From Antilocapra americana (Eukaryota; Chordata; Mammalia; Artiodactyla; Antilocapridae), in contig ML664199.1 of NCBI GenBank assembly GCA_007570785.1, positions 15,512,290-15,576,289 of the forward strand: DNA of 64,000 nucleotides. Direction: 5' to 3'. Shown here in pieces: positions 43,691-55,205 of the stretch. Under the pieces are notes generated by a model that was given only the letters and a program-made list of their open reading frames with translations, did not search any database and had not been told where the DNA came from. The position numbers were made by a program, and so were the translations under genes. The first letter of the stretch is position 1, and every line of letters begins with the position of its first letter.

Positions 43691-46600
43691 ATGATTCTTA
43701 GAATAAAGTCACTCTTCTCCAGTGACCCAGGAGAGTAAATAGTCATCATAGTTCCCTGGTCTCTATGCCTTCTCCAATGCACACTTCCCATTCTTGGACT
43801 TCCCTAGTTCAAGGTTTTGACCACACCCAGTCTTGTTGCTCTGCACCTTCCATATCCAGATGCTGCTCAATTCCTAATCCTTATACCTGACTATTAATAG
43901 TTCACCTGGCTTGCCTGAGTCAGGCTCCATTTGTTTGGAAGAGTCACTGGACACTGGGCCTACTGTTGATGTTGGTTCACACTCTCACAGGGTCTTTGAC
44001 ACTGCTCTTGTACAAATATGCTCCATTCACTAAAATTTGACAAGATCACACTTTCACATTGGTTTTAGTAATCAGCTTCATAGAGAGCAAGGATCTGGCA
44101 ATTTCTTTTAACTTAGGAACACATGATTCCCTCTTCCATATGTATTCTTTGTCACTATCCCAAATGAACAATTTCAGAATATCTACATTAGGAACTCTTA
44201 ATATTGGGATGCTCTGTTTATAAGAGAATATTTTAAGGCAGTGTTTACCATACTTCAAATAAAATAGACTTGCAGGAAAATAAGATTCCCTCAAATCATC
44301 TGTTCTAAGCCTCTCTAATCTCATGACATTTTAATGCAAACTATAACAATGTTTCCTCCAAATTCTTTATGGTTAGTGTTGTTTAAATTATTCTCTATTA
44401 GATAGCTTATGGAAATATATTCTCCTATATAAAAATGGGAGTAATTTTTAGCAGTAGACTGCATTTAATACATTAGATTTAATAAACAAAGTCACATTTG
44501 TATGTGGGACATTTTCCCAGAACATAATCAAGTATGACAGGTTGGTTATGAGGAGTTCAGTTCCTTGATGTATGTATCAGCTTAAGAGCTTGTCACCAAC
44601 CTTGACGCATTAATTCTGGTACTTTGTGCAAGTGAAACTTTCTGTTGTCTGCGAAACACTGAGCCATTTAACACACGACAAGCTTTTCGATCACGCTGTT
44701 TCTGTGACTGCACATTCTGAATACAAAAATACCTCTGCAGTGGCCGCTGGAATCAGAATACTAACATGAGAGATGTTTTCTGCACTATCATTTCAGGCTG
44801 TCTCTAGGAAACATGTGTTTGGTGCTCATAATCTCAATTTCTGCAGTTTCTAGTGGATATTCTGGATTTCAAGATGATTTTCAGAAAATGACTTCATACC
44901 CAAGGTCAGATTGCCTTTTAGCCAATAAATGATGAGTGAACTGGCATTTTGCAGAAACCTGCTCTAGATAATGGGTTCTCTCTGCCCTGCTAACTGTCCT
45001 GGTTAGATAATTAGACTTTGTGGTTAAGGTCAGATTCAAGGGAAAGAATTTACACTACATTGCCTGAGTCTGGTCTAAATTGTATGTAATGCTAAAAAAT
45101 AGTAATTACCCAATGAACCTCTAATGTGCACCCAGTGGTGGAGTGGCTGTGAAATTTTAAATTAAGGGTAATTTTATCAGGTTAACTTGGAAACAGATTC
45201 ACAAGGACTCATAGTTCATTTTGCTTTAAATCTAACAGGCTGTTTCTATAATTTCTTATGGGTTTATTATTTATAAACCTAGCTTGGTGACTTGTCATCT
45301 CAGAAAGACCAAGTAGTATATTTCTTCCCAAGGCTCACCCCTTACTACTTTGTCCAGTAAGACAAATTTATCTCTGATATGTTTTCTTTCACCTTCTTCT
45401 TACTGGAACCCTTCCTAGAACTGAGAGAGCCTCCTTCCATTTCCTTCTGGTGTTTTCTTTCTGCTAATTCCAGAGAAGACTTTAGCTGATTCTAGTTTAA
45501 GTTATTTGATCCTGGAATCAATCTATTGAAACTCTACACATGTTTAAAAATAACCATAATTTTCTCTTAATGCTTATGAACAATAGAAAAATATTTGATG
45601 ATACCCATGTCCTAAAAACAGATGTTCAAACTATCTGGAGAGTCAGAACTTGCACATATTTAAAAACTCTTAAGATAATACAATAATATATTTGAATATA
45701 ATATAATGCTGCCACTTAAGTACCTGTGACATAGGATATACTAGTTATTTTATAGTAATTTATACTCTCTTCCTAAATACCAGAAAACTCAGATGTCCAC
45801 TGAATGGGTAAGCCTACTTACCAGGCTTTGGCAAAAGAAAGTTTTATTAAAACAGAATATCAGGTGATATCAAATCTCAGAAGCAGACACACACAGCGGT
45901 CTAGAGTCCTATGATATCTTTCAGTTTCTCACAAAGCATCCTCTCTGGCATCGTGTACATTCTCTGGGTGAATTCTCTCCTGATTGAGGTCATTTTCCCT
46001 TGCACCCCTAGTGATTGGAGTAGCAACTATTGGCATTGTCTCAGATGACCCATACCCACTGGTGTCATGATGCTTACAGCTCCCTGGGACCTGACACCTA
46101 TTAATAAAAGGTATCTTCTGACTAGTGACTAGAAATATTAGAACATATCCAAAGAACACAATATCAAAATAGTATACAGTTATTTTCAAGAAAGGGCAGT
46201 TGACATACTCATTTGAAAAAGATACATGGTAGATATAGAAATCCTACTTTTTCATTCTTTCTCAGGCCAGTCAAAATTTTATCAGAGAGGGTTATTGTTC
46301 CAATCATATACCCTTGGAAAAGGCTACTATGTCACAAGCTCAGGAATTTAGCCTTAACACACAAGTTGGGAGTCATCACATTTTTCATCTGATTTATGTT
46401 CCACAAAAGCATATAAAGATATCCAATCCTTGATTTATGAAGACAACTGTGGCAGCAGCTTGCAGCTTGATGGGAATGAGTATAGATGAAGAAACTTAGA
46501 GACAAAGTAGAAACTTGGGGGTACTAAGCAAATGGTCCACTGAAGATTCTGAGCACATCTGGACAATGTCAAATGCAATATAGCAGAGAATAAATACTTA

Positions 46601-46741
46601 AGAGACATTTTAAAAATATAATCTACATAACTGTGTGTGCCAGACTGGATTTAGTATGCGAAAGAAGTAAAGAAGTCCCAGATGACTACAGCATTTTCCT
46701 CTGAGTTCACAAGAATTTAGGTCATGCTAAAGATACAAGGC
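43691..46741. other. Repeat-poor non-coding DNA with one odd frame
   Basis: About 3 kb with no recognised repeat. On the minus strand a frame is open from just after a stop near 46,244 down to 45,929; the first possible non-ATG start is a TTG at 46,189. It encodes a hydrophobic run (ITVYYFDIVFFGYVLIFLVT), then a polar tail with RCQVPGSCKHHDTSGYGSS and ending NDLNQERIHPENVHDARED. It has no ATG before the hydrophobic part, and I recognise no family or clear splice site. It could be a decayed exon of a membrane protein, or chance. Confidence 0.35.
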
Positions 46742-46848
46742 AGCAACCCTCTCCCATACTCTTGCCTGGAAAATCCCATGGACAGAGAAGCCTGGTGGGC
46801 TATAGTCCATAGGGTTGCAAAGAGTTGAACACGACTAAGTGACTGAGC
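46742..46848 (+). mobile_element. 5'-truncated Bov-tA/BovA SINE
   Basis: Only the 3' half: 'cttgcctggaaaatcccatggacagagaagcctggtgggc' and GAACACGACTAAGTGACTGA, followed by an ACAC-rich tail. Confidence 0.88.
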
Positions 46849-46999
46849 ATACACATACACACACGAAATAAGAAGCATATTTGGAAGAGCTTCAAAAAAG
46901 GCTTCAGTTTACAGTCATACCTGGTATACTCTGAGTCTCAGGTAGATCTTTGTGTCTTTAGAATGGTTGGACACTATCACTTCTTTGAAGTTCAACATC

Positions 47000-48272
47000 A
47001 GACTAACATCTAGAACTGATTCTTGATTTCTCATTTTTTTCATATCCACATCCAATAGATGTCAAAGTCCTATCAGCTCTCTCTCTCTAGAAAAATCTTG
47101 CATTCATCTACTTCCTTTTACTATTTTAGACAATGCCACCATCATCTCTTCCTCAGACTACTGCAATAACTTCCTGGCAATAACATCCCTATTTATTCTC
47201 AACATTCTTTCTTGAGGTGAAAGTTAAATTGCTGTTGGAAATACAAATCATTTCATGTCAAACCTCTGCTGAAACTGTTTAATGGCTTCCCATTTTAGGG
47301 AGAAATATGTTGACTATTCATCATAGCCTGCACAGCATTCCAAAAAGAAACTTGTTTTGTGTCTGCTCATTTGCCCTTATCTAGCACTCCTTTCTCACTC
47401 ACTCACTGTGACCCAAGCACATTACCTTTGCAAGTTCTTCCTGTGCTCCAGCTACACTGTAAGCTCATTTCTTACCTATTACCTAGGCCTTGGATGCTCT
47501 ACATTCATGTTGTCACATGAATGGCTCCTTGGTATCCATCAACCCTCAATTCACACTTGAGCTCCTGATGATGGTCTTTCTTGACCTAGTCTTGTTGTTT
47601 AGTTGCTCAGTCATGTCCAACTCTTGGTGATTCCATGGACTGCAGCACTCCAAGCTTCCCTGTCCTTTACCATCTCCTGGTTTGCACAAACTCATGTCTG
47701 TTGAGTTGCTGATGCCACCCAATCATCTCATCCTCAGCCATCCCTTCTCCTCTTGCCTTCAGTCTTTCCCAGCCTCAAGGTCTTTTCCAGTGAGTCAGTT
47801 CTCATCAGGTGGCCAACGTATTGGAGCTTCAGTTTCAGCATCAGTCTGATGCTAGTTTCAGCATTAATCGTTCCAATGAATATTCAGTACTGATCTCCTT
47901 TAGGATGGACTGATTTGATCTCCTTGCAGTCCAAGGGACTCTTAAGAGTCTTCTCCAACACCACAGTGCAAAAGCATCAATTCTTCGGTGCTCAACCTTC
48001 TTTATGGTTCAACTCTCACATTCTAGTCTAGAGTCCCTTATCAATCTGACAGTCTTCTTGTTTATTTTTTTTTTAAATTTTAGCTTACCAATTCATAAAA
48101 AAATATCTTTTTCAAAAGTGTATGCGTAGTCATTTAAAGTCTCTTTTCTATGATTAAAATATTGAGTTCCATAAAAGTATGGATCTTGCCTCTTTGTTTA
48201 CTCTTGTAACACAGCACAACACAGTCTGGCATAGTCAGTGCTCTATAAACATTTGTTGAATGAATGAATGAT
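47000..48272 (+). repeat. L2 LINE fragment (sense), split by BovB
   Basis: Sense L2 in order: ATGCCACCATCATCTCTTCC with 'actactgcaataac', 'ctgctgaaactgtttaatggcttcccatttta', 'ttcctgtgctccagctacactg', then beyond BovB 'gagttccataaaagtatggatcttgcc', 'tagtcagtgctctataaac' and ATTTGTTGAATGAATGAATG. About 830 bases of L2 including its true 3' end. One of the better-preserved L2 copies here. Confidence 0.8.
47593..48022 (-). mobile_element. BovB 3' end inside L2 (antisense)
   Basis: TTGTTTAGTTGCTCAGTCAT to 'ttctttatggttcaactctcacatt'. CTAGTCT at 47,586-47,592 recurs at 48,023-48,029, a short target duplication. A local repeat (GTTTCAGCATCAGTCTGATG then GTTTCAGCATTAATCG) duplicates about 25 bases inside the element. 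Confidence 0.9.
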
Positions 48273-49484
48273 GTAATGCATGAGTTAGGACAAATCTAAC
48301 CAAAATGAAACAATGCTGAGAAAGTATCCACATGCTTTTCTAGACTAACTTCAGATGCCTGTTTTGACTAATAGTCACGATAAGAGGTCTTTCTATGCCT
48401 CTATGCCATGAGAAGCAGTGGGAGATAAGAACAACCAGCTGCCCAGTGGAAAGAGGGTAGGGATTAAGTTAAACAGATGCTTGTTACAGACAATAAACTG
48501 TGCCTCTCTGGCTCATCTTTTCCTCATGGATTTGCATAGCCAGGGTTACTAACATTCTCAAATTCTTTTAGACACTTAACATTTGCCTTACCAGGAATCA
48601 AATAATACAATTTTAAAATATTGCCAATTGATGTCATTATAAATTTAAGATGTCAGCCTTCAACTGGGTCCTTATGCTGCTTATAAACTTTTTGCTCCAC
48701 TTTACTATATCTCATCTCACTCGATTTCACGGTGGATATTTAGAGGAAATTCTAGCATTTCTATATAGGGTGAACATAAGCTTGATAATCTATTTGGAAA
48801 TAGCAGTTAGGAGACTTGTCTTGAATTTTTGCTTGCGTAATAGCATTCTGTATTTGTTTAGTTTGTATATTACAAATTTAGGAAAATAGCAAAAATTTCT
48901 AAAGTTACTTTTAGTACTTTAAGGTTGAAAGACAGTTCATAGTCAGTGTCTGTTATTATTACTATTATTACCTGAACTTTATATAGATATAGGATAGATA
49001 TTATGGAGAACTAAACTTTATTCTACCCAAGCTACCACTTGGAACCACAACTTTAGGTTCTCCAAGTAGTTACATTTCTCTTAGGTCCTCATACTCCAAT
49101 AATGAGCCTATGTTTCCTAAAATATAGTTAACAATCACTTAGCACATACTTATTGAACTATTCTTATGCTCTAGGCAATGAGGTGTTCTGTAAAGACATA
49201 AGGTGTAAGTGCATAAACGCTCAAACCCCGTTTCTCCTATTTGTGAACTTACCTGTTTCTGTTTGTCTCTTTACTTTGCAGTGTATCACATTACCACTTG
49301 TCTGAGAAATCTTCCTTACTCTACAAGACAAGTCTCTCCAAATGTAATTTGATGCTATTCCTTATCTCCTTTGAAATCATTTCCCATCAATTATCCCATC
49401 TGTGTTGTATTTTCAATCTTTCCCTTTTCATTAATTGTTTTCTCTGGGTTTTTGCTTAGTATTCCTTCCCTGGATCTTCCTCTG
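48273..49484. other. Non-coding DNA, no gene seen
   Basis: AT-rich; a possible L2 remnant near 49,135-49,200 is too diverged to assign. The 79-codon frame at 48.65 kb has no domain. Confidence 0.4.
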
Positions 49485-49698
49485 CACTTTCCAGGTGGCT
49501 CAGATGGTAAAGAATCCGCCTGCAATGCAGGAGACCTGGGTTTGATCCCTGGGAGGGAAGATCCCCTGGAGAAGGGAATGGCTATCCACTCCAGACAGTA
49601 TTCTTGCCTAGAGAATTGCATGGAGAAAGGAGCTGGTGGGCTACAGTCCACGGGGTACAAAGAGTTGAACATGACTCAATGACTAACATGTTCACTTT
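49485..49698 (+). mobile_element. Bov-tA SINE
   Basis: GCACTTTCCAGGTGGCTCAG, 'gcaatgcaggagacctggg', GATCCCCTGGAGAAGGGAAT and 'gtacaaagagttgaacatgactcaatgac'. An extra AGAC sits before AGTATTCTTG. The longer frames here are chance. Confidence 0.93.
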
Positions 49699-49959
49699 TT
49701 TCTCTCTGGGTCTTACAGATATGGTCAGCTTGTAAATATTGTATAGATGATCTCCTGTTGCGACGTGCTCATTACCAATTCACTTCTTAACACACCTTAA
49801 CTTTTGAGAAATTATTGAAAGTGTCATTAATAACTTTTACCCTAATTCTCTGACTTTTCTTTGTAAAACAACTGTTGACTCAGTCTCTCGTTTTCTGAAA
49901 TTCTCTCTTCTTCAACTCAAATTGCAAAGTTCACTTTTTGACCATAAAATAATCCTTTG

Positions 49960-50572
49960 CTAGAGGCCAGGAACAATTGCTAGTTCTTGGTGAAATAATG
50001 ATGAACAGGATAAAATATATAGCCTTAAATAACTAAAGGTAAGGAGAAGGATAAAATATAATTATAATCAATATGATCAATGTTTTCATTGAAGTACATA
50101 TGAAGTATTGTAAGAGGAGGCTGTGTGTTTGTGTTATTCTAGAAAGCAACCCCCTCCAAGAAATATTAGATTTCAAGGTGATGCAGGAGTGAGAAGAGGG
50201 TTTCTCAAGATTAATGATGCAGCAGAAGCACAGAGATATTAGAGCATGATGAATTCAAGGATTAATAACTGAAGATCCCCCTAAAAATGCAACTGGAAGG
50301 AGAGCAAGGGCCAGGTTATGGAGGGCATATATGGACTCTTAGAACACATGGGCTAGAGCAGGTGGGGGTGTCATGATCACGTTTGCATCTTACATCACTC
50401 TGCCCATGGGGTAAAAGATTGAATATAGTTAAGAGAAAGAAAGGGGGAAAAATGACTAGTATGAAGATAGGAAGACCAGTACAAATAGGCCTTCTGAGAA
50501 CTAGTAATACCTCTTATAGTTTTGGAGAGGGAATACATAGGGTTGGAATGATTCCAGTAGAACAAGACCAGA
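49960..50572 (-). repeat. L2 LINE fragment (antisense)
   Basis: 'gaggccaggaacaattgctag', GTGATGCAGGAGTGAGAAGA, 'cagcagaagcacagagatatt', 'agcaagggccaggttatggagggcatatatgg' and 'catcactctgcccat' follow antisense L2. Diverged. Confidence 0.6.
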
Positions 50573-50574
50573 AG

Positions 50575-50930
50575 AATCTATGATTGGTTTTAGCTAGTTC
50601 CAGATTCCCTTTCCAACTTAAATCCTGGCCTTTCCTTTCCTGTAAAACCTCTGCTTTGGCCAGTGTTCCCCCAAATGGATCCTCCTCTCCTCTATATCTC
50701 TTGTACCCCAAAAGGAATTCTCACCCTCTAGCTTATGGTTAACTATTTCTAGGGAAGCTTCATGGTTCTGATTCCCTCAATAGCTAGTATGACACTCATC
50801 ACTTTGCAGAATATTATATGATTGGTGCATCTATCTGTGTTACAGTTAGTTTTGTGATCCCCTAGCATAGTTCCTGAAATGTTGTAGTGCTGCAATAAAT
50901 ATTTCTTAAGTTGAACATTTTTTATTTCAA
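50575..50930 (+). repeat. L2 LINE 3' fragment (sense)
   Basis: 'ggaagcttcatggttctgattccctcaatagctag', 'ctagcatagttcctgaaatg' and GCAATAAATATTTCTTAAGT resemble the sense L2 3' end. It abuts the antisense L2 at 49.96-50.57 kb; two separate fragments are more likely than one inverted copy because both include 3'-end sequence. Confidence 0.5.
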
Positions 50931-51914
50931 ATATGATGACATTATGTTGGTGAATACTTTAGGGAAGAATAAAAATAAAAATCTTGGAAATAATTGAAGT
51001 AAAGAAAAAGCAAGATGGGATATCATAAGGTAACATGTATATAGCTAATATCATATATTATTAGGTAATCAGATGGCAGATGCCTCAGCCAACCATGATT
51101 TGGCTAGCCTTTGAACACAATTTCAATTTCTTCTACAGCCTGGATGGTGATGTTACTCAATCTATGAGTAGCTGACTAAGTCACAGGGGGATTAAGAATT
51201 GCACTTTGGCTATCATAACAGCCTTAGAAGGAAACCTGCAATTAGTAGCATGGATGCCTCAGAGTCACATAATATAAAATCTTGGAATGATTTATGGGCT
51301 GACAATTGGACTTTAATAATCTCTGGAGCTTTCAGAAATGCACATTCAATCAGGTCTAAACCACTTCTAGGGAGATGATATACACCAAGCCGGGATAGTT
51401 AGACAAATGACTGAGAGGCTCAGGAAATCATTACTTTGCAGTTAAAAATCAATCAGCCCTCGCCTATCCTTTTGGGCATGCCAGGTACAGAAGATAGGCT
51501 CTATACCTCTGCATCCCTCTGTTTGCCTGTATACCCCTCAGTCTCATAGCATATAGTTAGTACTCTTGGTCTACTGGTTATCCGTATCCCCTTTAGCATA
51601 AAGAAAAGAAAGCAACTGGCTGCCAATATATTTTAAATTCAGTAGTTAGCAACCAGAAAAAAACATAGCCCAACTGTTGTAATTACTTAGGTAGAAAATT
51701 CATTAGTAGTAAAGCCTTTAAAAGTTCAAACAAGGTACCAAACTTGAGAAATGGAATGCTTGTACCAATATTTAAATTCCATCCCTAGTGCCTGAGCACT
51801 GCGTTCTTAGGTGTGTTAGCTGTCACTGCATATTAGAGTATACAGCGACCTTACTCCTGTTCTTGATTGTTTCTTGAACAGGAACAGGTTTGCTAAGATA
51901 AACAATTGTCATCT
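50931..51914. other. Non-coding DNA, no gene seen
   Basis: No repeat or gene recognised. Confidence 0.4.
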
Positions 51915-51923
51915 TCATAAATA

Positions 51924-52045
51924 GGTGGAGAAAGAAATGGCAACCCACTCCATTATTCTTGGTTGGAGAATTCCATGGACAGAGGAGCCTAGTGGGGTGC
52001 AGTCCATGGGGTCATGGAGTCGGACACAACTGAGTGACTAACACC
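51924..52045 (+). mobile_element. 5'-truncated SINE with perfect 9-bp target duplication
   Basis: GGTGGAGAAAGAAATGGCAA to GACACAACTGAGTGACTAAC, the BovA body without the tRNA head. TCATAAATA at 51,915-51,923 is repeated at 52,046-52,054. The duplication shows the element inserted already truncated. Confidence 0.93.
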
Positions 52046-52441
52046 TCATAAATATGACTGGCACGTGTGATAGTGAAATGAATGGTGACAGGTATCAGTG
52101 ATTGATTTGTGTTTTTAATTGGTTTTTGAGAAACTTGTGACATTTTCTGGAAAATACAGAAAACCACAGGAAAGCATTTTTATAAATACATTGTATAAAT
52201 GCATTTGAGTAGGTGGAGTTACCTGTGTGACATAGAAATAGGGCCACCTGAGAACACCTACTCTTTAACATTCTACTTGGTTTCACACGTGGGTCTACAC
52301 CCACTGATGGAGTTTCTTTTTTAGAGCAAATGACTTCGCAAATGAAGACCAAGTGTCATTTGTTGGCAAGGAAAGCAAATTCATATACATGCTTTTCACT
52401 ATGTGTGTCAAGGTGTCCAAGTGAAGTATATAGGCATGAAG

Positions 52442-52651
52442 TGTGTGTGTGCACATGCTCAGTCATGTCTGACCCTCTGGAGCCTACAGACTGTAACCCA
52501 CCAGGCTTCTCTGTCCGTGGGATTTTCCCAGCAAGAATACTAGAGTAGGTTGCATTTCTTTCTCCAGGGGACCTTTCAGACTCAGAAATAAAACCCATGT
52601 CTCTTGCATTGACAGGCAGGTTCTTTACCACTAGCGCCACCTGGGAATCCC
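52442..52651 (-). mobile_element. Bov-tA SINE with 12-bp target duplication
   Basis: Antisense, from the TCAGTCATGTCTGACCCTCT block to ACTAGCGCCACCTGGGAATC. ATAGGCATGAAG (52,430-52,441) and ATAGGGATGAAG (52,652-52,663) differ at one base. A GTGTGTGTGT stretch lies at the tail side. Confidence 0.95.
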
Positions 52652-52663
52652 ATAGGGATGAAG

Positions 52664-55021
52664 ACAGCCTTATAAACTGTCAGAGTATTATAAACTTTAT
52701 ACAGATTCACCAAGGATGAGGAATGGCTCAGGAAGAAGCCAGGAAGCAGATATTGAGTGCTGATACACATACCATCAGCCCATAACCAGTCTTCCCACCA
52801 TATATTCTTGTGAAGAATTTTTTTGCTAGTTAACAGAAATAACTCCCTAAATTCCTTCATATGTTGAAGACTAGTGATTACTTTCTAGTAACTTCTTTTG
52901 TCTTCAAGACTTACTTGGATTTTTACTTTAACAAAGCTTTACATTCGAGCTTATATTGGAGGATAAAAATGCTTAATGTGAATTACCTTATTTCAGGGGA
53001 TCACTTAGTATAAATTAATGAGGAAATTTAGTATAAATAGCTTTTATGTGTTCTATTTTCTACCCGAGAAAGAAAATAGGAAAAATGTCAAAGTTTTATT
53101 GGGGGAGATGTTAGTATTTTGGTATTGACTGAATTGTTCATGACTTGAGAGCCTGGGCTGTTAAAAGAAATTCAGTTATCCTATTTATATGGGAAAAGAT
53201 GGTGGTTATCCCACTGAATCAGTTACCAAAAGAAATAATGTATTAACTGGACAGTCTGCATAGTTTCCTATCTTTATTTATATAGAAAAAATTTCTTCAA
53301 CAAAGTCTGTTCCTGTACCATTTATATCCAAGTCGAAATAGATGGACTAAAACTTTAAAAACTACTTGTGATTTTTCTTAAATGCAGTTGAATTCAAGCA
53401 TTTATGCTTAAACAACAACAATGCTGTTGTTTCTTTTTGGAGTGCAGGACTACACAACATTTTAAGCTAGAAATACTTTTTGAAGAAAGTTGTAAGCTCT
53501 TTTCAGCTCTGACTGGCTGTTTCCCTCATGTTTATTCAGATGTAATTTCTAAGAATCAAAAATTAGTATTAGAGGTAAATAAAACTGAAAAAATACATGA
53601 GTTTCTCTGAAGTTTATTTAGCCTAATGGAATCTGTGAATCTACCTAAGCAGTAAGGATGTCATTGAAATGAGATTCTTCATCTCAGCACCAGAAAAAAA
53701 AAGGTTTCTGAGGGGCGTAGATTGGGACCGCTACAAGGCAATGGGTTCAGTTTAAGCAGTGAAGTAGCTGAATAGTTTATTATGGACATCCAGTCTTTGA
53801 TAGTCCTTTTAGAATTTCTCTGATTTTCAGAAAACCAATGTATATTCTACAGTGTCTCTTTTCTTTGCAGGAGCCACAAGTGTAGATTATTTAAACCTTA
53901 GTATAGAGAAGCTTATAGATCTTGGATTTAAAATACAAACTTCATCCATAGTAAAGATTAACAATTGTCAGCGCTTTAGTGTTTCAGGATGCTGAGAAGC
54001 AAACACTTCCAGGATCTTGGAATTTAAAGTGATAAGAATTTCTCTAAGGGAGGCATGCTCTTTTCCTACGATGAAATGAAATCTGGGAATCTGAGAAACT
54101 ACATGGGACAAACTCTGGGGCTTTCAGACAGATAGTATGGTACTTTGCATTTATGGGTTGGTGCCTTGGATCAGGTTTTCTGTATGGATGAAGATTCCAT
54201 ATATAATAAAATATGTATGTTCTTTGTTAGGATCTGAGAGGAAAGGAAATTTTAAAACAGGTTGGGTTAAGGCAGATGACACAGGTGGATGTGTGATGGG
54301 AATGAGTATGATGTAGTTTTACTAAAAATGAACACAATTATTCTGGTGAAGCATGTTGCTAATGTCAACGTGTGGCATACTTTCTCTGCTGTCCATTACT
54401 TATTAAATGTATTTATTAAACCATACATACTTATTATATATGGGGAATTTCCCATTGTAAGAATCATTCTCATCTAGGATAAAAGCCAAGAACTTGCTTT
54501 TCCAGTTGCCCTTGCAGTTAACACGTAGGGATGATGTGGCCTAGACAACACCAATTAGACATAATTCGAGACTTCAATATAGAGAAGAATTATAGGAAGT
54601 AGGAGGATATGCACTGAATCCTTCCTAGTGAAGATGGTGGAATGTGGTTGGCAGACCTGGAGCTTCCAGAGTTCTCCACTCCCAGCAGTGACTGTCTGCA
54701 GGGTTTGGCCTAGTGCAGTGGCACTGTGGTCTCAGCCAGTGAAGAATTTGGAGAATTTGGGAACTGCTCATTGTTCTGCAGTCTTCAAACTTGATTGTCT
54801 TGTTCCCAGGATTTCCTATAAGCTACCTAGTATCTTTGAATTCCTTCCTGGTTTAAATGAACCAAGAGTTACTCTGCTAATTACAACCAATAACCTAATC
54901 CTGCCCTCAGGAAATCTCTGGGAACACAGCTTCTTGCAAATGGAAGGGGTTTTAACAGTTACCTTGGTTAGACCCACTCCTACCATACTTCGTTTATTTT
55001 TTTGTGAAAATTGAGGTTACA
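52664..55021. other. Non-coding DNA, no gene recognised
   Basis: No repeat identified with confidence. 54,490-55,010 has the feel of an ancient dispersed repeat ('gccaagaacttgcttttccagttgccc'). Its 128-codon frame (54,628-55,014) opens on GTG, has no domain and is judged to be chance. Confidence 0.4.
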
Positions 55022-55205
55022 GAGTCTAAGCACAGTGGCAGTATAGAAAAAACAGACTGGATTTGGAGTCAAAGAACCTGATGATTTTGGGTAAAACGTC
55101 TATCTCTCTCAGCCTTGACTTCTTGAAATACAGAATTGTTAGATTGGGCAAATGAAAATACAGCATGTCCCATACTTGGGACATACAGTAAATATTTGGG
55201 TTTTT
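55022..55205 (-). repeat. MIR SINE fragment
   Basis: 'aaaacagactggatttggagtcaaagaacctgatg', 'gtctatctctctcagccttgacttcttgaaatacag', then 'acttgggacatacagtaaatatttgg': antisense MIR order, diverged. Confidence 0.6.

Noticed and set aside
49960..50930. Antisense-then-sense L2 considered as a third twin-primed insertion
   Set aside because: Both halves include L2 3'-end sequence, so they overlap too much for one twin-primed copy; no flanking duplication seen.
54628..55014. 128-codon plus-strand frame
   Set aside because: Opens on GTG and has no recognisable domain; may lie in an ancient repeat.
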